A stretch of DNA of 64,000 nucleotides from Geomonas azotofigens (GTDB taxonomy: Bacteria > Desulfobacterota > Desulfuromonadia > Geobacterales > Geobacteraceae), in the NCBI RefSeq assembly GCF_018919395.1, contig NZ_JAHLME010000004.1:411641-475640 (forward strand), given 5' to 3'. This document shows positions 46,906 through 57,417 of the stretch, piece after piece. The translations under genes were made by a program, and so were the position numbers. Positions within the stretch are counted from its first letter, which is position 1, and the number at the start of each line of letters is the position of its first letter. The notes under the pieces were generated by a model. That model saw only the letters and a list, made by a program, of their open reading frames with translations, was not told the origin of the DNA and ran no database searches.

Positions 46906-47931
46906 TTATATGTTGGAAATGGGAAACTGATACCTGGCATGGATATATTCCAGCCAGCCCCGCCACCTTTTTGTTGAATCATTATCGGCGATGAATTGCA
47001 CCCACTGCTGATGGGTGAAGGTTCTGAACTGTGCCTTTCCGGCAAAAATATCTCCCCAACGCTCGATGCTTTCAATACCGGTTGTTTTCAGGCACCCCTG
47101 CAACGTCTCGTTACGGACATCGTAGGCGACGCAGGAGATCGCCTGAGAAAACCTGCCAGAGCGGATAAATGCTTCTGCTAGGGCTTGTTGGCGAAATAGT
47201 TGGTATCCGGCCACTGCGGCGGGACACTTCTTCAAGATACGTTTACCGGTCTCGCTTATGGTGATGTAATCCCAGTATTTCCGGTTCTCCCGACCTGTGG
47301 CCTGCCAGTTACGCAAATAGCATTGGCGATTAAGGTCCTCGTGCACAGCATGAAAGTCCAGGCAGCGGCGGGCGTCCGGGTTGCCGTACTGTGGCTTTCG
47401 GCCGGAGCACGGATAAAAGGAATGCTCGATGTACTTGTTTTCCACCAAGACGATGCCGCCCTTGCCATCAGTTGCCTTGTAGATGAATGCCACGTCAGGC
47501 GATGTCTGGTTCTTTCCCCGCGTCCCTTCCGGCTCTCCGAGGAGGGTTTTGGGGTCATAGGGGGGTGCGGCGGCGTATTCCAGTTGAATATCAACGACTT
47601 CGACAATATCAGCAGATACATTCTTTCTCAGGAAGTTGGCAGCTAATGCCTTGTCCTCCCGGAACGGGAAATAGAGATTGGCGCAGAGCGCCCACGAGCT
47701 CCTGAGGTTGTGAACGCCGGTGTGGTGGTCAATGTTGTTATCATTAAGGTAAGGAACTAGAGGGTTTGATGAGCTGGCCTGAATTCCCTCCCACAAACAA
47801 TAATGCCAATCCTTTCTCGGCAAGATGAAGGGATACCTTTTCTTGTTGTGTTCGCCCGGCGTCTGGTTTTCCAGGTGTTCTCTGCGCCATGAGGTCTGCT
47901 GATTGCGGGTGTACTGGTCAAAGTTTTTCAT
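46906..47931 (-). CDS. PD-(D/E)XK nuclease-like protein
   Basis: The 341-residue protein has a restriction-endonuclease-type core: D146 in SPDVAFIYK, then E164-N-K166 in IVLVENKYIEH, followed by a CSG segment typical of the PGN_0703-like putative restriction endonucleases. N- and C-terminal regions are helical and unassigned. It lies 80 bases after the helicase gene, and its stop abuts the ATPase gene. A DNA-cutting role is likely from the motif; the target is unknown. Confidence 0.72.
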   Translation of the reverse strand: MKNFDQYTRNQQTSWRREHLENQTPGEHNKKRYPFILPRKDWHYCLWEGIQASSSNPLVPYLNDNNIDHHTGVHNLRSSWALCANLYFPFREDKALAANFLRKNVSADIVEVVDIQLEYAAAPPYDPKTLLGEPEGTRGKNQTSPDVAFIYKATDGKGGIVLVENKYIEHSFYPCSGRKPQYGNPDARRCLDFHAVHEDLNRQCYLRNWQATGRENRKYWDYITISETGKRILKKCPAAVAGYQLFRQQALAEAFIRSGRFSQAISCVAYDVRNETLQGCLKTTGIESIERWGDIFAGKAQFRTFTHQQWVQFIADNDSTKRWRGWLEYIHARYQFPISNI

Positions 47932-48011
47932 GAGTATTGTCCCAAATAATATTCAGCAAAACACGAGACTGAACAACTCACGTCTGAGCGGGCATATCCC
48001 TTCTCTCGCGA

Positions 48012-51000
48012 TTACGACCCAACAACAATCAAGTCTGCTTGAGCCGTGTTCTTAAGATAGAGAACTGTGCTCCCAAGAACGCGTAACATATCATGGGAGA
48101 CAGCATCTTTTCGTAAGCCTGGCTGCACAACGTAAACTTGAAGCTTAACAGCTGCTGTTCGTGAGCGACGCTTTATATTCGCAAGATCCGCCAGATTCCC
48201 CTTCAAGAACCGACTGGCAGATGATTGCATCCATATTTCTTCCCGATCTTTAAGATGCTTATAAAGGTAGCCTATCCCGGAATGTTTCCAGCGTATCGAT
48301 TTCTGGGCTTGCCCGCAAACTTCGTAAACATCTTTAACTCTGGAACCGGGGTTTGCTTCACTAGAATATTTACAGTGAACTAATCCAAGGTAAATCTGGT
48401 CATCAGTTACTCTGAGTCCCACCAGATCTGCAGCTTCTCCAGAACCATCGTCATTCACAATTACATCATAGAGATCCTTGAATCTCTCGAATGCACGCCA
48501 CTGGACGGTGGAAGAGTTACGATTCTTGCCCATTGATTCTTTCGTGATGTCTATGCCGCTCCAGTCCCAGCAGTCAATCTGCTCGGATGCAAATTCCCCT
48601 ATGGTCTGCGGCAGTTCGATGAGGAACCGGTTGTAGGAATATGATCCATTTGCATACTGAATTATCCACGGGTCAGTAGTGAGATGTTCGATTATCGGCT
48701 TTGGATTTCCATTTCCTCTTTTTATCAAAACCGGGTTCCCGGAAACCAGCGAGTAACTATAGCCAGCCGGGAGTTCGCCATCGATTGCGAATGCATATAC
48801 GGACTGCCGATTTTCATCGCTGATGGCGATGTGGTATGGCAAGCCAGATCCCTGGCTGACGATTTTCAAATCCACAAGATAAAGGGGTACTTCTGTTTCA
48901 CCGAAGACGATCATTACTCCGTCTTCAGGATCAGCCTGGATGTGTTCACCCCATTGAACGGCGATGGCATACTCGGAATATGGCGAAGTGATCTTTTTGG
49001 GCCTGAGAAAATCACGAGTAATGTTGGTTTCGTCAACATCACCGTCTGTAACCTTATCCCATGCGGTCTTTACCCATGACATCCAATCAGAAATCGACCC
49101 GCTGTTGACCGACCAGATTTTCCCCTTTCTCTGCGAGCAGCCCCAAATAACTTTCTCACCATTGTCGTAGCCCAATCCGGCAAGGTTGCTGAGGTAGCAC
49201 TGCGCAGATTCGATTGCTGAGAGCCCTTCAGTGACATTCGGGCCAAAGTATTGAGTAAAACTGATGGCACCGATCTGAGAAGCGCCAAGATTTCTTACGA
49301 GAGGATACTTCAACCCATTGAACACGTTAAAGACTTTCGACCCGGAAAGGAGTTCACACTGTTCGCAGCACAACAACTCTGCCAACCTTTCGACTCGAAA
49401 CCACTTATAATCGTTAGCAAAAACGAATAAACCTGCCCGTTCCTTATCCCAATGAACAATCAGCAGCTTGTACACACTGTCACGAAGATCTTTATACTTC
49501 CCCCATTTGACAGGAGTCTGGGAAACAGCCAACACAACAACCAATTTTTCCTCTTCGTTGATGGCATACCAATGATCCGTTGATTGTGGAAGAATCTCCT
49601 CAAAGCGCTCCGGCTGCCAAGTTTCACAACTGGTTCTGAAAAGCATTGATGAAAACGATGGGTGCAGGTTCCACAAAGACAATTGATGGTGCAGGTCTCC
49701 CTTGCTTTTTAAACCCTCCACTACTTCCTGCAGTCGAATTTCCCTGCTGATCCGATCTTCTGAAATGCGCCGCAACACATTGTCCCAGTCCGCGCCTTGG
49801 GCATACAGATGCTGCAAGCCAGATTCGACTTCCGGTTCCGCAATATTGACCACTACCGAAGCGTCACCAACGTTTTGGCTTTGCCGTGTAAACCGGCCGA
49901 TAAATTGAAGGGTAATTGCCAGACTCTTGTGGATGTCATGGATCGCTGCGATTTTCAGGTTGGGAAGATCAAAGCCTTCCCCCAGCATATCCACACACAC
50001 AATTATCCGAGACTGACGGGAAAACAGAGCAGTCAAAGCATCTTTAACCGTCCCTTTGCCCATATCAGAATGAACAATGATCGGATTGAATTCAGGGGCC
50101 AACCGCTCATAAAGGGTAAGTACCTCGGAAGCTCGTTTTTTGGTCTCGCAGCGTGCCATCACCAGATGGTCATATCCATCGGCAAGATTGCCACGAAGCC
50201 GCTCAACAGCCTTGCAGGCAATTGCGTGATCACCTCTACCTTCAAAATATTCTTCCACGGGAATAAGGTCTATGTTGCGGAAATACTGTGCCTGTTGCGC
50301 CTCTCCCATGGTGAAGTTATAGATGATTCGCCCGCCCAACGAACTGCCGTCATTTCTGAATGGTGTAGCCGTAAACTGCACAATTCTTTTTCCTGCGAAC
50401 CGATCCCTGACTCTTGTCCATGTCGCCGCTGACACATGATGTGCCTCATCGATAAAAAGGTCTGTAGTTCCATCACACAGTCGATCAATTGCATCTTGAT
50501 CGCTGGAGTTCAGAACGCTGGCTGTAGCGATCAGCACATTTGAATGGAGCAACAGGTCATCAGCTTCAGCAACAGATCTAATGCCTGTCCTAATGGGGGT
50601 GACAGAAGGCAGCGCAATGTCGAACGGAACAACACCGAGCCCGGGAAGACATCCCAACCCTTGAAACTTGCCAGTTATCTGGTCTCGCAGAGAGTTTGAG
50701 GGCAATAGCACAAGAAGTTTGGGAATCTGCCGGTAAACCATTGTCGCCAACATTGCTTCGGTTTTCCCGGTGCCTGTTGGCAGCACTACAGTGATTGGTT
50801 CCGACTCCCGGTTTACCGAAAAAAGAGCGGATATCGCATGAAGTGCCCCGAGTTGGGGTTTACGCAGTCCAGAACGATTCAGATCTGGTCTCTCTTCACG
50901 AAAACAGAACTGATCCATCCAGGAGGACACAACCTCACTAGGGCTGCGCTGATCATTCATGGACGGATGCTGTAACCAGCGGAAGGACGCCTCTGCACCA

Positions 51001-51278
51001 ATTTCATTAATAGGGCACGATTTTGTCAATTCGAGACAAATTTCCCGATTTGGGATAGAACTTCTCTTTGATGGCTTGCGAAGGTACAAACAATCATATG
51101 GTCTTGGTAAGCCAGTTTGCAGAAGGTACCAGCCAACTCGTTCCGACTCGAAAACAGTCACTGCCACCCGCTGAGCAACGAACGCATGACGCGTAACTTT
51201 GTTGCCGCCGATCTTGAGTTCCTTCAAAATCAAGTCGGGCAGAGTTATTTCCGTAGTATGGAGCGGAATAAGTGTCAT
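48012..51278 (-). CDS. Large DEAD/DEAH helicase, defence-associated
   Basis: The 1,088-residue SF2 helicase has motif I PTGTGKT (167-173), motif II DEAH (277-280), motif III FTATPFR and motif VI QFIGRFTRQ. Downstream of the motor lie about 600 residues with no family I recognise. Near 950-970 a segment ADLVGLRVTDDQIYLGLVHCKYS has the spacing of a PD-(D/E)XK site with H in place of the usual acid, so a degenerate or variant nuclease is possible. It follows hsdS by 17 bases. It may be an extra motor for the restriction block or part of a separate system. Confidence 0.8.
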   Translation of the reverse strand: MTLIPLHTTEITLPDLILKELKIGGNKVTRHAFVAQRVAVTVFESERVGWYLLQTGLPRPYDCLYLRKPSKRSSIPNREICLELTKSCPINEIGAEASFRWLQHPSMNDQRSPSEVVSSWMDQFCFREERPDLNRSGLRKPQLGALHAISALFSVNRESEPITVVLPTGTGKTEAMLATMVYRQIPKLLVLLPSNSLRDQITGKFQGLGCLPGLGVVPFDIALPSVTPIRTGIRSVAEADDLLLHSNVLIATASVLNSSDQDAIDRLCDGTTDLFIDEAHHVSAATWTRVRDRFAGKRIVQFTATPFRNDGSSLGGRIIYNFTMGEAQQAQYFRNIDLIPVEEYFEGRGDHAIACKAVERLRGNLADGYDHLVMARCETKKRASEVLTLYERLAPEFNPIIVHSDMGKGTVKDALTALFSRQSRIIVCVDMLGEGFDLPNLKIAAIHDIHKSLAITLQFIGRFTRQSQNVGDASVVVNIAEPEVESGLQHLYAQGADWDNVLRRISEDRISREIRLQEVVEGLKSKGDLHHQLSLWNLHPSFSSMLFRTSCETWQPERFEEILPQSTDHWYAINEEEKLVVVLAVSQTPVKWGKYKDLRDSVYKLLIVHWDKERAGLFVFANDYKWFRVERLAELLCCEQCELLSGSKVFNVFNGLKYPLVRNLGASQIGAISFTQYFGPNVTEGLSAIESAQCYLSNLAGLGYDNGEKVIWGCSQRKGKIWSVNSGSISDWMSWVKTAWDKVTDGDVDETNITRDFLRPKKITSPYSEYAIAVQWGEHIQADPEDGVMIVFGETEVPLYLVDLKIVSQGSGLPYHIAISDENRQSVYAFAIDGELPAGYSYSLVSGNPVLIKRGNGNPKPIIEHLTTDPWIIQYANGSYSYNRFLIELPQTIGEFASEQIDCWDWSGIDITKESMGKNRNSSTVQWRAFERFKDLYDVIVNDDGSGEAADLVGLRVTDDQIYLGLVHCKYSSEANPGSRVKDVYEVCGQAQKSIRWKHSGIGYLYKHLKDREEIWMQSSASRFLKGNLADLANIKRRSRTAAVKLQVYVVQPGLRKDAVSHDMLRVLGSTVLYLKNTAQADLIVVGS

Positions 51279-51295
51279 AGTATTCTCAATAGAGC

Positions 51296-52474
51296 CTACA
51301 ACTCTCCCCGAAAAGCCCGTTGGACAAGAGAGTTGAAGAGATTCGTACTTTGCTGGTTTGAAGCGTCTGCTTTCTGAATCGTGTTGTGGAAATGGATAAA
51401 GATCTTCCCGAAATCTTTTTGCAGGTTGGCTGGCGGTCTAAGAAATGGAATATTCTCGAACTTGCCCTTGCTCACCATACCTTTCATACTCTCTGTGGAC
51501 TGTCCCTGAATCAGTTTTTTTGCGACTAGAATCTGTACATACAGGAAATATGGGTCTGTTCCCTCAAAAGGGGATACTGCATTTATTTGTTGATTGAAGG
51601 CAACTGGTCTATTTGCTAGTGCTGCGTTTCCTATGCATTCAGGGCTTCCTGCAATACAGGTTACCAATGTTGAACCATCTGGGACTATTCGCCCTACTTT
51701 TTGTCCAAGCAGCGTTAAATTTTCCTTGGCTTCAGTCAAAAAATGAAAAGGGGTATTAATGTTATCCGATTTGATCCACTCAATGCCTTCGCCGTAATAT
51801 TCAGAATGCTCTCGCGAAGGTGTATTCCCGGTTGTAACGTCACCGAGTTCTTTGATCGGAACTTTGTCCCACCTCTTCGGATTCGACGCCGGGTCGCCAA
51901 ACATCTGCAGGAAAGTGGAACGGAGGAATTCATCCAATAGGCGGATGGACTCCTGCCGCTTGCTGTGAATGACGTCAGCCTTGTCTAGAATCGCTGAGAT
52001 GCGGCACTGTTCGTCGTGAGGGGGCAGAGGGATTTTTGAGCTTTTTATTATGCTATCAGATACCGCAGGATAGCTTGCACCAGTTGCCCTCTTAACCATC
52101 TCTTCAATAAATTCTGAAGTTCTAACCCAGAAATACAAATAACGTGAATCTACGATATGCTTTTTTGGTCTAAGAACGCAAAACCCTGTAGATGCTGTTG
52201 CGCCGTCAAATTCATCTTGAATTTGTGCAACCGCATTAAGGTTTGGTCTGACGGTTGACACCAGAATATCTTGAGCTTTAACTAGTTGACGAGCGCGACT
52301 TGGAGCATCTTTAGGTAAAATTGCCGGTGTAGGGAGCACGATTTTTGTTTCACGATCAACAGAACTAATGTCTATATAAAAAAAAGGCTTGTCAGACGCA
52401 GAACTGGCTGGGTCCCAAGTCTGTATTTTCTCCACTATATCACCAATTGGAACTAAAAGAGGTTTTTTACTCAT
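51296..52474 (-). CDS. hsdS: Type I restriction-modification specificity subunit HsdS
   Basis: The 392-residue protein has two target-recognition domains, each followed by a long helix. The first ends [22 protein letters not shown] and the second ends [21 protein letters not shown], the usual HsdS half-repeats. It sets the two-part DNA target for both methylation and cleavage. The start overlaps hsdM by four bases. The target sequence cannot be derived from sequence alone. Confidence 0.92.
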   Translation of the reverse strand: MSKKPLLVPIGDIVEKIQTWDPASSASDKPFFYIDISSVDRETKIVLPTPAILPKDAPSRARQLVKAQDILVSTVRPNLNAVAQIQDEFDGATASTGFCVLRPKKHIVDSRYLYFWVRTSEFIEEMVKRATGASYPAVSDSIIKSSKIPLPPHDEQCRISAILDKADVIHSKRQESIRLLDEFLRSTFLQMFGDPASNPKRWDKVPIKELGDVTTGNTPSREHSEYYGEGIEWIKSDNINTPFHFLTEAKENLTLLGQKVGRIVPDGSTLVTCIAGSPECIGNAALANRPVAFNQQINAVSPFEGTDPYFLYVQILVAKKLIQGQSTESMKGMVSKGKFENIPFLRPPANLQKDFGKIFIHFHNTIQKADASNQQSTNLFNSLVQRAFRGEL

Positions 52475-53997
52475 CCCAACAGCCCTCTCAACGCTCTCAT
52501 CTCACGAATAATATCAAGTTCATTCTTTCTCAGCTTCTTCAGAATCTCCTTTGGCGGTTCGTACTGCACATCTTCAAAAACCTTTTCCTTGTACCGGTTA
52601 AGAGACAGATCGTAGTTCTTCTCCCGGATCTCGCTAGCATTGACGAAGAACGCTTTGGCGGTGCGGTCGGTGTCCTGCTTCGGGTCTTTTCCTTTCCACC
52701 GGGTGAGGCAGTCCGGCAGATCGCCGGCAAAGGTGCTGTCGTACAACTGAGTTCGCTTGTCGTCCAGGGAGAAACCGTCATCCTGCATGTCATAGAAAAA
52801 GACATCCCCGGTATCGCCACCCTTTGTGAAGATCAGTACTCCAGTGGAGACCCCGGCATAGGGGCGGAATACGCCGGATGGCAGGGAGATGACAGCCTCA
52901 AGCTGGTTCTTCTCCACCAGCATCTCCCGTAAGGCCACGTGGGCCTTGGACGATCCAAACAGCACGCCATCAGGAACGATAGTAGCAGAGCGACCGCCAT
53001 TCTTGAGCATCCGCAGGATCAAGGCCACAAAGAGCAGCTCCGTTTTCTTGGTCTTCACCTGGGCCAGCAGGGAAGAGTGAACATCTTCAAAATCTAGGCT
53101 CCCTTTGAACGGCGGATTGGCCAGGATGACGTCGAAAAAGTTCTGGGCATGCTGCGGAAACTTGTCTGGGAAGCCGCTACTCAGGGTGTCCTGATAGTGA
53201 ATATCCGGTGCATCAATACCGTGCAGAAGCAGGTTCATTGCTGCGATCCGGAGCATGGTCACATCGAAGTCGAAACCGTGGATCAGGTTGTTCTGGATAT
53301 GCTCTCGGTGCGGCTCCAGCAGGTCGCCGGAGTAAATGTTTTTCCCTTCGTGGTCGATGATTCCCTCAGGTGAGGTGTACTTTCGTTGCAGGTAGTGCAT
53401 CGCCTCCACCAGGAAGCCGCCGGTGCCGCAGGCCGGATCGCCGATTACCTCGTTGTGTTCCAGGGAGGGATCAAGCAATTCAACCATCAGGCGGATTATA
53501 TGCCGGGGGGTGCGGAACTGTCCGTTGATGCCGGCAGTGGTCAGCTTGGAGAGGAGGTATTCGTACAGGTCTCCCTTAGTGTCCCCTTCGGTGAGCGGCA
53601 GGGCGTCGATCACATTAATTGCCGATACAAGCAGGGTCGGCTTCTGAACCATGAGCTGCGCGTCCTTCATGTACTCGCCGAGTTTGGCGCCGTCCACGGC
53701 CACGCTCTTGAAATGCGGGAACACTTTGTCCCGCACATGGGGGAGCATAAGGTCGGCCCCGAGGTGCTTGAACTTGTGCCAACGCAGATCTTGCTCATTA
53801 TCGCTGAACATCCGGCGGCTCAACGGCTTGCCGGTCCTTTGGGCCTTTTTCTCATTGCGGGTTTCGTTGATGTCCATTAGACGACTGAACATGAGAAAAG
53901 AGATCTGTTCGATAACAGTCAGCGGATTGGTTACCCCACCGGTCCAGAATTCTTCCCACAGTTTATCAATGCTACTTTTAAGCGGTCCGGTAATCAT
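52471..53997 (-). CDS. hsdM: Type I restriction-modification DNA methyltransferase HsdM
   Basis: The 508-residue N6-adenine methyltransferase has motif [10 protein letters not shown] (187-195) and catalytic NPPF (294-297). The N-terminal HsdM_N helical domain begins [17 protein letters not shown]. Its ATG overlaps the hsdR stop (ATGA). Together with HsdS it modifies the host target, and with HsdR it forms the restriction complex. Confidence 0.96.
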   Translation of the reverse strand: MITGPLKSSIDKLWEEFWTGGVTNPLTVIEQISFLMFSRLMDINETRNEKKAQRTGKPLSRRMFSDNEQDLRWHKFKHLGADLMLPHVRDKVFPHFKSVAVDGAKLGEYMKDAQLMVQKPTLLVSAINVIDALPLTEGDTKGDLYEYLLSKLTTAGINGQFRTPRHIIRLMVELLDPSLEHNEVIGDPACGTGGFLVEAMHYLQRKYTSPEGIIDHEGKNIYSGDLLEPHREHIQNNLIHGFDFDVTMLRIAAMNLLLHGIDAPDIHYQDTLSSGFPDKFPQHAQNFFDVILANPPFKGSLDFEDVHSSLLAQVKTKKTELLFVALILRMLKNGGRSATIVPDGVLFGSSKAHVALREMLVEKNQLEAVISLPSGVFRPYAGVSTGVLIFTKGGDTGDVFFYDMQDDGFSLDDKRTQLYDSTFAGDLPDCLTRWKGKDPKQDTDRTAKAFFVNASEIREKNYDLSLNRYKEKVFEDVQYEPPKEILKKLRKNELDIIREMRALRGLLG

Positions 53998-56900
53998 GCT
54001 TGTGCAAACTCCTTGTTGTTCGGTAGCTGAAAGGTTTGAATGATGGTCAGCAGGTCATCGATCTGCTGTTCGTCGGTAAATACGCCATCCAGGCCGTCAC
54101 TATTGATGTTGGTAAAAGGAGGCTCATAAAGCCTTGCAAGCTCGATGGTGCCATATTTGGCAATATGGTTCTGTAGCAGGTTAAGGAACAGGGTCTGATT
54201 GGCCGTGATCTTCGGGTAGCGTTGGACAAACAGTGCAAAGTGGCGCTTGACCACTTCTGGGTCCATGCCAATCAAGGAGCGGATGATGAAGTCAAGCGGG
54301 ACTGCGGTCTCGGCATAAAATTCCTTGAGTAGTTCAAGATTCACCCCCGGGTGCTGGGTGAGTACCAATGACGTGAGGGCGTTCAGGTCGCCAGCGGATA
54401 CCGGTTCGCCGGCTCGGATCTTCTGCAGGGTGGGGCAGTTCGTGAACAGCTCCTTCAATGCCTCCTCAACCCGGCGTTTGTAGGCAGCCATGTCCACTTC
54501 CTTCAGGTTAGCCTTGCGTTGGCTGAACTCAATATCACCATCAGTCACATCCACGATCTTGGGCTGGCTGGGATCAACATCCCCTTTCTGCCGATGGTGC
54601 ATGATTGTGCGCAGTTCCTGGCGGGCCTCCTCCAATTGTGGAACACGGACCCCTTCCCAGAAGGCGGGTTGCTGGACCTTTTTGATAGTGTCAGCCTTGG
54701 CCCGTACCGGATTAAGGTGCATCAGCAATGATGCAACCCGGTTGATCAGGTCACCCTTGAGATCGTCAAAAAGGCCACTCCCGCGCAGAAGTTCAGTTTG
54801 CATGGTGGCCACCAACAAATCGAGTTCGTAGGCATCCGCATGGTCACGGATCGACACCCACTGCATGAGCGGGGCCATTGTCTGTTTGAGGACCTGCACT
54901 GTGGGCGGTGAAAACTGGTTAAGCACGTCTGGTCTAGAAACGCTCCGCTTCTCCTGCCACTTTTCACGCACGGCAATGGTTTGCTCAGGCAAGGAAGCAA
55001 GGTCTTTGCCGATGAGGGTCACGGCCTTCTCGAAGATTGCCAACTCTGCCTTGGCGAGGGCAGTCTCGGCTAACTCTATCCTGGCCTCGAAAACTCGCTG
55101 CATGAGCGGTTTTCCTTGGACCGGCTCCGCCTCGGGGCGGTTCTGCTCGAAATATTCGAAGTTGCCCCAATGGTCGAAGATTCGGAAAACGGTCTTGGGG
55201 CGGTCGGGACCGAATAGGTTTTTGCAGAGGCGGGTCCCGCGCCCGATCATCTGCCAGAACTTGACCTTGGATTTGACCGGTTTGGCAAAGACCAGGTTTA
55301 CAAGTTCGGGAACGTCAATGCCGGTGTCGAGCATATCCACCGAGATGGCAATGGTCAGTTCCTTGTTGCTCCCGTCCCCCTTGAAATCATCGATTAGTTG
55401 CTCGGCCCGAGGGTCGTAGTTGTCAATCACTTGGCAGAAGTTACCGCCATACTGGGGGTACATCTCGTCAAACAACTGAGAGAGCAGGAGAGCGTGCTGA
55501 TGGCTGCGGGCAAAAATTATAGTCTTCCCCACCTGCTGGCCAGAGGTGTCGCGGATTCCATGCTCCATCAGGTTGCGTAGAATAGCCCGGTTAGTCTCCT
55601 TGTTGAAAATTTGCTTGTCCACCTCTGCCGCATTGTAGTCAAAGGTTTCAGGGTCTTCGCCGTCATCTTCCAACTGCTGCCGTTGCTCGTCCGTAAGCTG
55701 GCTATACTTGATGCCGCTACGCAGGAAATTAGTTGTGTGGGTATAAACCTCGTAGGGGACCAGATATCCCTCTTCGACAGCCCGTTCAAGCGGATAGTAG
55801 GCCGTCGGATCCTGTTCCTCACAGTCAAAGAGGCGGAAGGTGTTGCGGCTAATAAAATCCACCGGCGTGGCGGTCAAGCCCACCTGAAAGGAATCGAAAT
55901 ACTGAAACAAATCGCGATAACGGTTGTAAATACTGCGATGCGATTCATCTGCAATGATCAGGTCAAAGAAACCCACGTCAAAGGTCTGGAAGATCCTCAT
56001 CATGGCTGGATAAGTGGCGAGGTAGATTCGCTTGGTGCGGTCCTTGGCGGTGCCAGCCCGGACGATGGTCATCGGCTCGTTGATGAATTCATTGAAAACG
56101 TTCTTGGCCTGCTTACGTAACTCCTTACGGTCACAGAGGAACAACACTCGCTTGGCCCAGCCGGCACGCAATAACAGGTCAACAAGAGAGATGGCAACGC
56201 GAGTTTTCCCGGTACCGGTGGCTTGAACGATAAGGGTTTTGCGATAACCGGCGGTGAACCGCTCGCCCACACGCTTGATCGCCTCAAGCTGGTAGAGACG
56301 TCCGGCGATGTCGGCATTGGGGATTACGTTGTCGAGTTGCTTGCGGGACTCTCGCTGGTAGTTGACTAGATACTGAAGGCTGTCTTTAGAGTAGAAGCCG
56401 TACAGCTTGCGTGGCGGATATCCCCCTTTGTCGTCCCACATCCAGACATCAAAACCGTTGGTGTAAAAGATGACTGGCCTTTGACCATGCATTTTTTCCA
56501 AACCATTGGCATAGATCTGGGCCTGTTTGCGGCCAATGTTGGCATCCTTGGCGGTCTTCTTCGCTTCGACCACCGCCAACGGACGCCCGTTGTCGTCCCT
56601 CAGGACATAATCGGCATAACCGATCCCGGTATTCGTCGGCTGATATTGAACCTCTTCTTCCTGGACGACAAACTCGGTTGTAGCCCCATTGATGCCGACA
56701 TCCCAACCGGCCTCGGCCAACATGCTGTCGATCAGGCGTAGCCGGGTGGTCTCTTCATCAAAGGCAAGGGCGTCGGCAACCTGTTTGCCGGTCTTGGCAA
56801 TGCTCTGCAACTCGGTAGCTTGTTTCTGGGCTACCTGGATGGCCGCTTGCTTGGCTTCCAGCTCCTGCAACAGCTCATGCATTCGAGCTTCCTGGGTAGC

Positions 56901-57389
56901 CAGTTTTTCGAGGATGGCTTTCTTCTCTTTGACCGCGTTCCACCCAAAATCACCTGTAGGTGCCGATATTTCCTGGAAACTCGGGCAGTCGGATTTGTTG
57001 CCGCCACATTGAGTTATGAAAAACCAGCAACCGAGGTCAAATGCTTCGCGAAGCAGAAAACGGGCCTTCTCGGGGGACTGTGGCTCACCGTGGGCCGCTT
57101 TGTTTCCGTGGTAACGGATGGCGTGAAGCTTGTCGAGAATTACAGTGGGAACAACATCACGAAATGATTGATTGTTGATGAGGTCATTGAGGCCTGGCTG
57201 ATAAGGACGAGGCAGACCATAGGCGGAGTAGAGGTTTCCAACAATTGTTTCGATATAAGCGCGGAGCTTTACCAGGGCGCTGGAAGGGTCCGGCCATGCG
57301 TATTGCTCGGCAAAGCCACCTAGGTCAGCCAGGATAGGATTGCTTGAGCGAAGTATTTCAAAATTTATGGATTGCATAGTCTTGCTCAT
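53994..57389 (-). CDS. hsdR: Type I restriction endonuclease subunit HsdR
   Basis: The 1,131-residue protein has an N-terminal DUF4145 domain (about 25-125) and a coiled coil near 155-200. The HsdR nuclease domain has D260 and E275-x-K277 ([17 protein letters not shown]). An SF2 motor follows with Walker A ATGTGKT (390-396) and DESH (481-484), and an EcoEI-type C-terminus. ATG 57389 ([13 protein letters not shown]) begins the domain and has AAGGGAGG just before it; a start at 57443 would overlap the regulator gene. It cleaves unmodified DNA after translocation. Confidence 0.94.
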   Translation of the reverse strand: MSKTMQSINFEILRSSNPILADLGGFAEQYAWPDPSSALVKLRAYIETIVGNLYSAYGLPRPYQPGLNDLINNQSFRDVVPTVILDKLHAIRYHGNKAAHGEPQSPEKARFLLREAFDLGCWFFITQCGGNKSDCPSFQEISAPTGDFGWNAVKEKKAILEKLATQEARMHELLQELEAKQAAIQVAQKQATELQSIAKTGKQVADALAFDEETTRLRLIDSMLAEAGWDVGINGATTEFVVQEEEVQYQPTNTGIGYADYVLRDDNGRPLAVVEAKKTAKDANIGRKQAQIYANGLEKMHGQRPVIFYTNGFDVWMWDDKGGYPPRKLYGFYSKDSLQYLVNYQRESRKQLDNVIPNADIAGRLYQLEAIKRVGERFTAGYRKTLIVQATGTGKTRVAISLVDLLLRAGWAKRVLFLCDRKELRKQAKNVFNEFINEPMTIVRAGTAKDRTKRIYLATYPAMMRIFQTFDVGFFDLIIADESHRSIYNRYRDLFQYFDSFQVGLTATPVDFISRNTFRLFDCEEQDPTAYYPLERAVEEGYLVPYEVYTHTTNFLRSGIKYSQLTDEQRQQLEDDGEDPETFDYNAAEVDKQIFNKETNRAILRNLMEHGIRDTSGQQVGKTIIFARSHQHALLLSQLFDEMYPQYGGNFCQVIDNYDPRAEQLIDDFKGDGSNKELTIAISVDMLDTGIDVPELVNLVFAKPVKSKVKFWQMIGRGTRLCKNLFGPDRPKTVFRIFDHWGNFEYFEQNRPEAEPVQGKPLMQRVFEARIELAETALAKAELAIFEKAVTLIGKDLASLPEQTIAVREKWQEKRSVSRPDVLNQFSPPTVQVLKQTMAPLMQWVSIRDHADAYELDLLVATMQTELLRGSGLFDDLKGDLINRVASLLMHLNPVRAKADTIKKVQQPAFWEGVRVPQLEEARQELRTIMHHRQKGDVDPSQPKIVDVTDGDIEFSQRKANLKEVDMAAYKRRVEEALKELFTNCPTLQKIRAGEPVSAGDLNALTSLVLTQHPGVNLELLKEFYAETAVPLDFIIRSLIGMDPEVVKRHFALFVQRYPKITANQTLFLNLLQNHIAKYGTIELARLYEPPFTNINSDGLDGVFTDEQQIDDLLTIIQTFQLPNNKEFAQA

Positions 57390-57417
57390 GCCTCCCTTTA
57401 GAGCAACGTATATGCCA

